8,306 nucleotides of DNA, from assembly GCA_018817035.1 (NCBI GenBank), contig JAHIUV010000162.1, forward strand, positions 1 to 8,306, written 5' to 3'. This document shows, one piece after another, positions 1 through 5,367 of this stretch. Position 1 is the first letter of the stretch. Every line of letters begins with the position of its first letter. Position numbers and translations under genes: made by a program. The notes below the pieces were generated by a model. The model searched no databases, was not told the DNA's origin, and saw only the letters and a program-made list of their open reading frames with translations. This stretch comes from Candidatus Omnitrophota bacterium. Lineage in GTDB: Bacteria > Omnitrophota > Gorgyraeia > Gorgyraeales > Gorgyraeaceae.

Positions 1-339
1 CAAAAGTCGCTGCGAGATCCTCTTCGTGATCCTGTCTTCCCATTTTTTTACTATCGCTGAGTGGATAACCTCTTTATTCGCTATCTCAGCTTTTCCCTTA
101 AGGCAAAACCCTATGAATTTATGCTCATCAACAGCTGTTATATTGACGTGCGGATTTTCTTTAAGGTTAGAGTAAGTCTTTTCTTTGTAAAGATCCAGTA
201 AATATATAGTCCCATCCTCCTCTATATCCACTATACCTTTGCAGGAATTATGCGGACAGCCCTTTTTGTCCACTGTAGTGACAATGGTATAAGGCTGCTT
301 GTGAAAAAAGCTTACTATGTCTTCGGTTAATTTTGACAT
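1..339 (-). CDS. Pyridoxamine 5'-phosphate oxidase-like flavoprotein, C-terminus cut by window edge
   Basis: I translated this from the ATG at 339-337. It stays open for 113 codons to base 1, so the C-terminal end is missing. The N-terminus begins MSKLTEDIVSFFHKQPYTIV. It is followed by alternating strands resembling the split-barrel flavin-binding fold of the pyridoxamine-phosphate-oxidase-like family: TVDKKGCPHNSCKGIVDI, then TIYLLDLYKEKTYSNLKENP, then VNITAVDEHKFIGFCLKGKAEI. The 'K-T-Y-S-N-L-K-E-N-P-x-V' stretch, about residues 54-65, is the typical 'sK..Nl..np.v.l' signature of these proteins. Such proteins bind FMN or a related cofactor, and most are not true PdxH. The start lies only two bases after the superoxide reductase stop, so it is the fourth gene of the tpx operon and probably belongs to redox stress defence. 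The substrate is unknown. Family assignment is fairly sure; the exact reaction is not. Confidence 0.75.
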   Translation of the reverse strand, partial: MSKLTEDIVSFFHKQPYTIVTTVDKKGCPHNSCKGIVDIEEDGTIYLLDLYKEKTYSNLKENPHVNITAVDEHKFIGFCLKGKAEIANKEVIHSAIVKKWEDRITKRISQRLL

Positions 340-341
340 GA

Positions 342-731
342 TTATTTAACCTCTGCCGAACCCTGCCACAAACCGTGTATGTTGCAATAAGAAGAAGCTA
401 ATATCATGCCGGGCTTTTCTGTTTTGAGCTTCAGTGTGATTTCCGGAGCGGTATAAACAGTGCTGGTATCAGCTCCTTCAGTAGAAGCGCCGTGGGCAAT
501 AAAATCAGCCCTACCTATTTCATATGGAAATTTCCCGCCCTGAGGCAAAAAATAAACCGCTATTCCCGCTATATGATGGGCTGTTGTGTTCGGATGGGTT
601 ATTTCCTTCCCCACGCTTACCGTGACTGATAATACCTGGTCTTTTCCTGGTTTTCCTGATACCTCTATGACGGGCACATGTTTTTCTGTTTTCCAATCAG
701 CGCCCTGGATCAATTCTTTTAGATCAGCCAT
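342..731 (-). CDS. sorA: Superoxide reductase, one-iron (neelaredoxin / class II) type
   Basis: This 129-residue protein reduces superoxide to hydrogen peroxide at a mononuclear Fe(His)4Cys centre in the cytoplasm, without making oxygen. All expected ligands are visible: His18 in EKHVP, His46 in HPN, His52 in AHH, and Cys116 and His119 in YCNIHGLW. Glu16 and Lys17 match the residues that cap and steer the active site in archaeal and bacterial enzymes. Its length and layout closely match the roughly 124-residue Pyrococcus enzyme. The N-terminal desulforedoxin domain of two-iron desulfoferrodoxins is absent. The ATG at 731-729 has a full AAGGAGG ribosome site, the strongest in this operon, which suggests high translation. 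It sits 10 bases after the small membrane protein and 2 bases before the flavoprotein. Its product, hydrogen peroxide, is the substrate of Tpx, encoded first in the same operon. Function is very secure; the symbol is the usual one for this class. Confidence 0.96.
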   Translation of the reverse strand: MADLKELIQGADWKTEKHVPVIEVSGKPGKDQVLSVTVSVGKEITHPNTTAHHIAGIAVYFLPQGGKFPYEIGRADFIAHGASTEGADTSTVYTAPEITLKLKTEKPGMILASSYCNIHGLWQGSAEVK

Positions 732-736
732 AAATG

Positions 737-743
737 CCTCCTT
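737..743 (-). promoter_or_regulatory. Strong ribosome binding site of superoxide reductase
   Basis: The minus strand reads AAGGAGG, a perfect Shine-Dalgarno core, five bases before the ATG at 731. It overlaps the TAA stop of the upstream gene (744-742), so translation of the two genes is probably coupled. It fixes the superoxide reductase start. Confidence 0.85.
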
Positions 744-1170
744 ATTTTTTTATAAAATCCACGTATATTGCTATCGCCAATGCCAGAAAAGAGGAAACAA
801 ATATAAAGCCATAGTTTATCTTGTCTTTTCGCGAACTCAACTTGCATACAATAGTCCCCAATACATCGAGATCGTGCCCGGAAAGTTCTTTTCTGTGAAG
901 CAGTTTGTCCTTAAGTCCTGTCCTGTCTAATTCCATGTGCAGGATATGGTCATATTTGAATTTATATGTAAAAAATATCAAAAACCCGCCTACGCCTATA
1001 TACCATAACGCCTTGGCAAATAACGGATTAATGCTTATAAACAGGTTAACGGCGCGCAGGGATATAACCGCTACAAGCGCTATAAAAAACAACACCCACG
1101 AGACCGCGGATTCCTTGCACGACTTTAATTTAAAACAGTCATAACAGACAAACGCGTTCTTTTTGTTCAT
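742..1170 (-). CDS. Small three-helix membrane protein with N-terminal CxxC-x5-C, function unknown
   Basis: I do not recognise this 142-residue protein. Its N-terminus carries Cys9, Cys12 and Cys18 (CYDCFKLKSC) directly before the first hydrophobic helix at about 22-46. A second helix spans about 52-69 and a third about 118-139. Between helices 2 and 3 is a charged stretch of roughly 48 residues with several His residues and Cys109. By the positive-inside rule the Cys cluster and this loop both face the cytoplasm and the C-terminus faces outward. The start ATG overlaps the tpx stop as ATGA, and superoxide reductase begins 10 bases after its stop. It is therefore embedded between a peroxidase and a superoxide reductase. 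The Cys cluster could bind a metal or carry a redox-active disulfide. An electron-delivery or sensing role in the stress response is a guess from context only. Confidence 0.8.
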   Translation of the reverse strand: MNKKNAFVCYDCFKLKSCKESAVSWVLFFIALVAVISLRAVNLFISINPLFAKALWYIGVGGFLIFFTYKFKYDHILHMELDRTGLKDKLLHRKELSGHDLDVLGTIVCKLSSRKDKINYGFIFVSSFLALAIAIYVDFIKK

Positions 1171-1685
1171 GTTTTTATCACGTCCTTTAACGCCGCAAGG
1201 GCTTTATCGTAATCCGGGGGCGAGGATAGTTCGGGCACGAGCTGAACATACCTTAAAATATCATCTTTATCTATTATAAAGATCGCCCTGGCAAGAAGCC
1301 TCATCTCTTTTATAAGCACCCCGTACTTCATGCCGAAATCAGCTGTCCTATGGTCGGAAAAAGTCTTTATCCTCTTTATATTATTATCCTGGCAGAATCT
1401 TTTCTGGGCAAATGGCAGGTCCATGGAAATAAAGACCGTTACCAGGCCATCTGATAATTTTGCCGCTTCGTCATTAAACCGTTTTATCTCTGTATCGCAC
1501 ACAGGAGTATCCAGGGAAGGTACAGACGCTATTAATTTGACTTTCCCCTTCAGGTCGTCCAGTGAGGCCTCTTTCAGGTCTTTATCAAGGCATGTAAAGT
1601 TCGCTGCCCTGGCGCCCGGTTTTACCTCATCACCTAAAAGCGTAAGGCCGCTACCTTTCATTGTTATCGCGTTTTTTCTTTCCAT
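1167..1685 (-). CDS. tpx: Thiol peroxidase, atypical 2-Cys peroxiredoxin (Tpx)
   Basis: This 172-residue protein reduces hydrogen peroxide and organic hydroperoxides using thioredoxin. The peroxidatic Cys63 lies in PSLDTPVCDTE and the resolving Cys98 in PFAQKRFCQDN, matching Cys61 and Cys95 of E. coli Tpx. Thr60 and Arg133, which complete the peroxidase active site, are present, and the LPFAQ.RFC block is diagnostic of the subfamily. I chose the ATG at 1685-1683 because it gives the usual Tpx N-terminus (ITMKGSGLTLLGDEVKPG) and follows a purine-rich GGAAGGGGG ribosome site. A longer reading from TTG at 1739 would start inside the -35 box and is rejected. It is the first gene of a four-gene operon and has its own promoter with a palindrome over the -10. 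Its reductant thioredoxin would be recharged by TrxB, encoded upstream. Assignment is very secure. Confidence 0.96.
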   Translation of the reverse strand: MERKNAITMKGSGLTLLGDEVKPGARAANFTCLDKDLKEASLDDLKGKVKLIASVPSLDTPVCDTEIKRFNDEAAKLSDGLVTVFISMDLPFAQKRFCQDNNIKRIKTFSDHRTADFGMKYGVLIKEMRLLARAIFIIDKDDILRYVQLVPELSSPPDYDKALAALKDVIKT

Positions 1686-1705
1686 ATCATCCCCCTTCCT
1701 TAATA

Positions 1706-1720
1706 ATACTATGATAGTAT
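1706..1720. promoter_or_regulatory. 7-1-7 palindromic operator candidate over the tpx -10 box
   Basis: The plus strand reads ATACTATGATAGTAT, a perfect 15-bp inverted repeat with 7-base arms and a single central base at 1713. Symmetry continues imperfectly to 1702-1724, broken by one pair. The 7-1-7 geometry is that of Fur-family (PerR/Fur) boxes, and the site covers the -10 element, where a bound repressor would block polymerase. Each half matches the PerR half-site TTATAAT at only four of seven bases, so the cognate regulator is uncertain and could belong to another family. Confidence 0.6.
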
Positions 1721-1739
1721 CATTTATGTAGGGTGTCAA
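1711..1739 (-). promoter_or_regulatory. Promoter of the tpx-superoxide reductase operon
   Basis: On the minus strand a perfect -35 box TTGACA (1739-1734) is followed, after exactly 17 bases, by a -10 box TATCAT (1716-1711) that matches five of six consensus bases. The expected transcript start is near 1704, giving a leader of roughly 19 bases that includes the tpx ribosome site. The promoter begins six bases after the permease stop codon, so tpx can be transcribed independently of the permease. Confidence 0.8.
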
Positions 1740-1745
1740 GTATTT

Positions 1746-2783
1746 TTAAAATATTATGTTAGCCAGCATGCCCAGGGCCACTACCTGGGGGACAGCGATG
1801 ATCGGGAGCCATATCGCTACTTTTTTCCCGACATTGGACCACAAAAGGCCTATCTCGGTATAATCCGTCACCACCCCTGCCATCAGGAACACAAAGACAT
1901 TGCCGAATGCCGATGTTTGCCTGTATATCTCGAACGCCAAAGGAGCGCTTCCTTCGGAACATACCTCTATTATAGTAGCTACTAAAAGGGTCACCATCAA
2001 GCCCGTGAACGTAGGACCCATATAATGCCTGAATATATCCTGCGGGACATAAGCTCCTACGACACTGGCAATGCCCATGCCTATAAATATCCACCACAAT
2101 ACCATATTGGCAAGGGATATGGCCCCGTCATAAACGCCTCTCGCGTCTTTCTTTAGCTGCTGCTTCGACAGTTTATATTCAGAAGATCTTTTTCTAAAAT
2201 CCGCGCCTATAGAAAATCCCTGTGTTATTTTTGCCGTATTTTCATTCTTTTCTATGAGGTTATGCGCTTCCAGTATTTGATAGGTCAGGCCTGTTGTTAT
2301 CGCTATGAATATGGCGCAAAAAATGATATACAGCGCTTTTAATCCGAAAAACGCGATAAGCATTATTGTCAGTGGGAAATTAGCCCAGGGGCTGGCAAGA
2401 AGAAAAGCCACTACAGCGGGATTTGAGGCGCCCTTTTTATGCAGTTGTATCGAAAGCGCGAGGATACCGTGGCTGCACGCGCTCATGAAAAACCCTACTA
2501 TCACGGAATAAAATATCGTTCTTTTTTTCGGGCTGGCGAGAATATGAGAGATGTACTCACGCGGTATAAAATGGTTTATTACGCCTCCCAGCAGTAATCC
2601 CAAAAGCACAGCCCACCATATCCTGCCAAGATACATAAATAACGCCATGCGGAACGGGACTAATACAGGGAGGAAATACGACAACGCGGACGCGAGCGCC
2701 AAGACAGAGGAAACAAGCATCAGCTTATTTCCGTACCATCTGGTCTTTTGACATCCCGAGCAAGCAGAATGAGCTACAGCCAT
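1746..2783 (-). CDS. ArsP/DUF318-type permease (PF03773, COG0701 superfamily)
   Basis: This 345-residue integral membrane protein has about eight to nine hydrophobic segments, with a soluble charged loop near 172-218. It shows the two-fold internal pattern of the permease family that includes ArsP organoarsenical exporters and Cu/Zn efflux relatives. One half has SACSHGILAL (Cys103) followed by GASNPAVVAFLLASPWANF. The other has EVCSEGSAPLAF (Cys275) followed by AFGNVFVFLMAGVVTDYTEIG. These Cys residues sit where the family usually carries metal- or thiol-reactive cysteines, but the common CSCG is CSHG here. The extreme N-terminus adds His5, Cys8 and Cys11 (CSGC), a possible metal-capture site. 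The substrate cannot be read from the sequence; a soft metal or metalloid is plausible. The ATG at 2783 has only a weak AGAGAG ribosome site. The stop lies six bases before the tpx -35 box. Confidence 0.8.
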   Translation of the reverse strand: MAVAHSACSGCQKTRWYGNKLMLVSSVLALASALSYFLPVLVPFRMALFMYLGRIWWAVLLGLLLGGVINHFIPREYISHILASPKKRTIFYSVIVGFFMSACSHGILALSIQLHKKGASNPAVVAFLLASPWANFPLTIMLIAFFGLKALYIIFCAIFIAITTGLTYQILEAHNLIEKNENTAKITQGFSIGADFRKRSSEYKLSKQQLKKDARGVYDGAISLANMVLWWIFIGMGIASVVGAYVPQDIFRHYMGPTFTGLMVTLLVATIIEVCSEGSAPLAFEIYRQTSAFGNVFVFLMAGVVTDYTEIGLLWSNVGKKVAIWLPIIAVPQVVALGMLANIIF

Positions 2784-2798
2784 ACAAATATCTCTCTA

Positions 2799-2804
2799 AT
2801 TATA
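2799..2804 (-). promoter_or_regulatory. Possible -10 box of the permease gene
   Basis: The minus strand carries a perfect TATAAT 15 bases before the permease ATG, within an 8-bp palindrome ATTATAAT. No convincing -35 hexamer lies 16-18 bases upstream. The predicted leader would be only about 8 bases and would contain part of the weak AGAGAG ribosome site. It lies just downstream of repeat copy A, in a spacer that separates the permease from trxB. Confidence 0.4.
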
Positions 2805-2830
2805 ATCAATGATTTAACAGAGAAAGAGTG

Positions 2831-2917
2831 TTATTCTTCGAGCGAACGAAGTGAGTCGAGAAGCAAAACATGTTCTCGACCGCGTCCCGATACTTCGGGA
2901 CTTCGCTCGAACAATAA
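2831..2917. repeat. Multi-hairpin palindromic repeat, copy A
   Basis: This is an 87-base element in the trxB-permease spacer. An outer stem pairs 2831-2846 with 2902-2917, with 15 of 16 positions complementary and only a C/C mismatch. It encloses two side hairpins: 2855-2862 with 2873-2880 (GTCGAGAA/TTCTCGAC, 10-base loop) and 2884-2890 with 2895-2901 (GTCCCGA/TCGGGAC, 4-base loop). This gives a three-way, cloverleaf-like fold on either strand. The first 33 bases are identical to copy B at 6518-6550, while the loops differ, so the fold appears to be what is kept. It resembles dispersed REP-type palindromes. There is no T-tract, so it is not a classical terminator. Confidence 0.85.
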
Positions 2918-2947
2918 AAATTTCAATATATGCTCCTGTTGAGCCAT
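2831..2947 (-). CDS. Possible 38-codon small ORF running through repeat copy A
   Basis: An ATG at 2947-2945 follows the trxB stop by ten bases and is preceded by an AGAGG ribosome-site-like sequence at 2958-2954 that overlaps that stop. The frame stays open to TAA at 2833-2831, giving 38 residues that begin MAQQEHILKFLLFERSPEV and end LRSLEE. The second half is encoded by the palindromic repeat itself. I recognise no domain. The spacing and ribosome site would allow coupled translation with trxB, but a chance ORF through a repeat is at least as likely. Confidence 0.2.
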   Translation of the reverse strand: MAQQEHILKFLLFERSPEVSGRGREHVLLLDSLRSLEE

Positions 2948-2957
2948 CGACTACCTC

Positions 2958-3890
2958 TTATTTATACGCCACGCCTTTTAATTCTTCCACATACTGTTGC
3001 GCTGAAAACGCAGCCACTGCCCCGTCACCGCACGCTGTCACTACCTGGCGCAGGAGTTTACCACGGCAATCACCGCAGGCGAAAATACCTTTTTCCGAAG
3101 TTTTCATGTTATCGTCGCCGGCTATATATCCGCCCTTATCCAATTTCAGCACACCTTTGACAAAATCAGTGTTCGGAGAATATCCCACAAAGATAAAAAC
3201 CCCGTCACACGGCACTTCTCCTTTTTCTTTTGTTCTTACATTTTCTATTTTAACTCCGCTGACTTTATTATCTCCTGTTATCTCTGTAATCGTTGATTCC
3301 CATATAAACTCTATTTTTTTATTTGCCAGGGCCCTTTCCTGCAGTATCTTTGTCGCGCGCAAACGATCCCTGCGATGCGCCACTTTTACTTTCGCGGCAA
3401 ATCTCGTCAGGAACAACGCTTCTTCTATAGCTGTGTCGCCTCCGCCGGCAAGTACCACTTCTTTGTCCCTATAAAGCGCGCCGTCACACGTAGCGCAATA
3501 AGATACGCCCTTACCCTGCAGTTTTTCCTCACCCGCGACGCCCAGTTTTTTAGGCTTTGCCCCTGAAGCGACTATCAAAGACAAGGCTGTGTAAGACTTG
3601 TCTTTTATTTTTATCTCCCACCCTTTGTCATGTTTTTTTACCTCTGAAACATCACCCGTCTTAAACTCGACTTCAAATTTTTCTGCCTGTTTCTTGAATT
3701 TCTCGACCAGGTCAAAACCATTTATGCCTTCGGGAAAACCAGGATAATTTTCTATCCGGTCCGTAATAATAGCCTGCCCAAGCACTGAAAAGCTTTCGAC
3801 AATAAGCGTCTTAAGCCGCGCCCTCCCGGCATAAAGCGCCGCGGTAAGCCCAGCCGGCCCCCCGCCTATAACAATAACATCATAATCCAT
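2958..3890 (-). CDS. trxB: Thioredoxin reductase (NADPH, FAD-dependent, low-Mr type)
   Basis: This 310-residue flavoprotein transfers electrons from NADPH through FAD and a disulfide to thioredoxin in the cytoplasm. The N-terminal FAD-binding motif is IGGGPAG at residues 8-14. The redox disulfide is Cys132-Cys135 in CATCDG. The NADPH-binding fold has GGGDTA at 149-154 and the phosphate-binding HRRDRLRA at 172-179, which favours NADPH over NADH. The second FAD motif, GIFACGDC, is at 268-275. Length and order match E. coli TrxB closely. The ATG at 3890 follows a purine-rich GGGGGATGGTGAGG leader. It is the last gene of the Nudix-to-trxB cluster, 54 bases after yggS, with a hairpin in that gap. 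It probably supplies reduced thioredoxin to Tpx. No thioredoxin gene is present here. Assignment is very secure. Confidence 0.96.
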   Translation of the reverse strand: MDYDVIVIGGGPAGLTAALYAGRARLKTLIVESFSVLGQAIITDRIENYPGFPEGINGFDLVEKFKKQAEKFEVEFKTGDVSEVKKHDKGWEIKIKDKSYTALSLIVASGAKPKKLGVAGEEKLQGKGVSYCATCDGALYRDKEVVLAGGGDTAIEEALFLTRFAAKVKVAHRRDRLRATKILQERALANKKIEFIWESTITEITGDNKVSGVKIENVRTKEKGEVPCDGVFIFVGYSPNTDFVKGVLKLDKGGYIAGDDNMKTSEKGIFACGDCRGKLLRQVVTACGDGAVAAFSAQQYVEELKGVAYK

Positions 3891-3910
3891 GCCTCACCAT
3901 CCCCCATAAT

Positions 3911-3950
3911 CCTTAACTTCACAAAACTGCAATGCACTGTGAAGTTAAGG
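3911..3950. repeat. 13-bp perfect hairpin spanning the yggS stop codon, in the trxB leader
   Basis: Bases 3911-3923 (CCTTAACTTCACA) are perfectly complementary to 3938-3950, with a 14-base loop that can form a small inner TGC/GCA stem. On the minus strand the 5' arm contains the last Pro codon and the TAA stop of yggS, and the 3' arm ends 20 bases before the trxB ATG. There is no following T-tract, so it is not a typical terminator. It may act as an mRNA processing or stability element, or be opened by ribosomes finishing yggS. Confidence 0.75.
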
Positions 3951-4598
3951 CCTGTTTCCGAAGATCGCGGTTCCTATCCTTACTATATTCGCGCCTTCTT
4001 CTATGGCTATTTTGTAAGAATTGCTCATGCCCATGGAAAGATATTTCATTTCCGCTCCGGGCAGTCCAATCTTACCTATCATATCGAATATCTTTTTTGT
4101 TTCCTTGAAATACGGCCGCGCTTCTTCAGGATTTCCTGACAAAGGGCCCATGGTCATAAGCCCTTCTACCTTTATATTATCCAACTCCGAAAGTTCTTTT
4201 ACAAGCTTTTCCGCATCCTCGGGAAAAACCCCGGATTTCCTCTCTTCCCTGCCGCTGTTTACCTCAATAAGCACAGACATGACTTTATTTTCTTTTGCCG
4301 ACGCTACACTGACAGCCTCTGCCAGTTCAGCGGAATCAATAGTTTCTATCATGTCAAATATCTTTATCGCTTTTTTAACTTTATTTTTTTGCAAATGTCC
4401 TATGAAATGCCACTTTGCCCTGCTACCTGCCTCTCGGAACACCTTTTCTGCTTCCTGGATATAATTCTCGCCTATTATACTGACCCCGGCGTCTACAGCC
4501 TCGAGTATCTCTTCGGCAGTCCTTGCCTTGGCAGCAGCTTCCAGCAATACGCCTTCAGGTAACTCGCCTAAAATTTTAAGGACATTGTCTTTAATCAT
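3945..4598 (-). CDS. yggS: YggS/PLPBP-family pyridoxal-phosphate homeostasis protein
   Basis: This 217-residue protein belongs to the single-domain PLP-binding YggS/PROSC family. These cytoplasmic proteins hold pyridoxal 5'-phosphate on a lysine and help balance vitamin B6 and amino acid pools, with no established catalytic reaction. The PLP lysine is most likely Lys24 in LLEAAAKAR, the counterpart of the usual AVSKT block. Family signatures follow in order: IGENYIQEA, KWHFIGHLQKNK, LIEVNSGREERKSGV, GLMTMGP, YLSMGMSNSY and VRIGTAIFG at the C-terminus. The N-terminus is slightly short compared with E. coli YggS (234 residues) but all core blocks are present. The ATG at 4598 overlaps the radical-SAM gene by 8 bases (ATGATTAA), so translation is probably coupled. 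The stop codon lies inside a 13-bp hairpin before trxB. Family assignment is secure. Confidence 0.94.
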   Translation of the reverse strand: MIKDNVLKILGELPEGVLLEAAAKARTAEEILEAVDAGVSIIGENYIQEAEKVFREAGSRAKWHFIGHLQKNKVKKAIKIFDMIETIDSAELAEAVSVASAKENKVMSVLIEVNSGREERKSGVFPEDAEKLVKELSELDNIKVEGLMTMGPLSGNPEEARPYFKETKKIFDMIGKIGLPGAEMKYLSMGMSNSYKIAIEEGANIVRIGTAIFGNRP

Positions 4599-5367
4599 GA
4601 CTGCCCCTGCGTTTTAAAGTAGCTTCTTTATTAATAATATCTGTTTTTGTTTTTTCAATATCGTATACGGAAATAACCTTCATATCCTTAAAATAAGGCT
4701 TTATCGCGTCAATGTCCTGCCTGGACAAAGGTTTTTCAGCACTGGGCCTGAGTGGCGTATTTATCTGCACTTCATCAGGGCCGATATCCTTTGCCACGCT
4801 CGCTATATCTCCGGCATAATCCTTGTTTTTCGCGGTAAACATTATCTGCAGGGCAAGTTTGCCTTTATAATCGGATTTGAATTTTTTTATGCCGTCAACA
4901 ATAGTCGCGAATGTCACTGATTTCACTGGTTTATTGACCTTTAAGAGCGATTCCGCGCAATGCGCGTCCATCTTTGCCATTACAAAGTCCGCCAGCGCCA
5001 GGTCTTTTCTCACGTCATGCCTGGACATTAAAGAAGAATTCGTTATGACCGCTATTTTTTCTTTTCTTATTTTCCTGATCCCGGTTATCACCTCGCCCAG
5101 ATTCGCGGCAAGCGTAGGTTCTCCCCTTCCGGAAAATGTAATATAGTCTATTCTCACGTCAGGTAGGGTTTTTATCTCCTTAAGAATGTCTTCCGTAGGA
5201 ACAAGTACCTGCCTCTTGTCGCTGAAAACTTTTGTTTCGCCTATCTGGCAATATCCGCAATCGAACGAACAAACCTTGTCTTCCCTGGAAATAAGGTCAA
5301 CGCCCAGGGAACTGCCTAATCTCCATGAAGGGACCGGCCCATATATATATCTGTATGAATTACGCAT
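4591..5367 (-). CDS. Radical-SAM protein of the COG0731 (wyosine-synthetase-like) group
   Basis: This 258-residue protein has the radical-SAM cluster motif CSFDCGYC, with Cys33, Cys37 and Cys40 expected to bind a [4Fe-4S] cluster that cleaves S-adenosylmethionine. It is preceded by YGPVPSWRLGSSLGVDLI, the hallmark N-terminus of COG0731 proteins. The SAM-contacting GRGEPTLAANL follows at about 80-90, and the barrel strands continue through ITNSSL and MAKMDA to QIMFTAKNKDY and VQINTPLRPS. Relatives are often annotated as tRNA wyosine synthetases, but that activity is established for archaeal TYW1, not for these shorter bacterial proteins, so the substrate is unknown. The ATG at 5367 overlaps the upstream membrane-protein gene by 8 bases, and yggS overlaps its end by 8 bases. 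The superfamily call is very secure; the reaction is open. Confidence 0.9.
   Translation of the reverse strand: MRNSYRYIYGPVPSWRLGSSLGVDLISREDKVCSFDCGYCQIGETKVFSDKRQVLVPTEDILKEIKTLPDVRIDYITFSGRGEPTLAANLGEVITGIRKIRKEKIAVITNSSLMSRHDVRKDLALADFVMAKMDAHCAESLLKVNKPVKSVTFATIVDGIKKFKSDYKGKLALQIMFTAKNKDYAGDIASVAKDIGPDEVQINTPLRPSAEKPLSRQDIDAIKPYFKDMKVISVYDIEKTKTDIINKEATLKRRGSHD

Noticed and set aside
586..930. A plus-strand frame of 114 codons across the superoxide reductase and membrane-protein genes
   Set aside because: It crosses two supported minus-strand genes and their junction, with no family resemblance.
1686..1739. TTG at 1739 as an 18-residue N-terminal extension of Tpx
   Set aside because: The extension would be encoded by the -35/-10 promoter and the palindrome and has no upstream ribosome site; the ATG at 1685 has one and gives the normal Tpx length.
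2831..2917. Repeat copies A and B as ordinary Rho-independent terminators
   Set aside because: Neither copy is followed by a T-tract on either strand, and the two side hairpins are not part of a simple terminator.
2851..3474. A 207-codon open frame on the plus strand
   Set aside because: It lies antisense to trxB and reads through repeat copy A at its start. trxB has every expected motif; this frame shows no domain.
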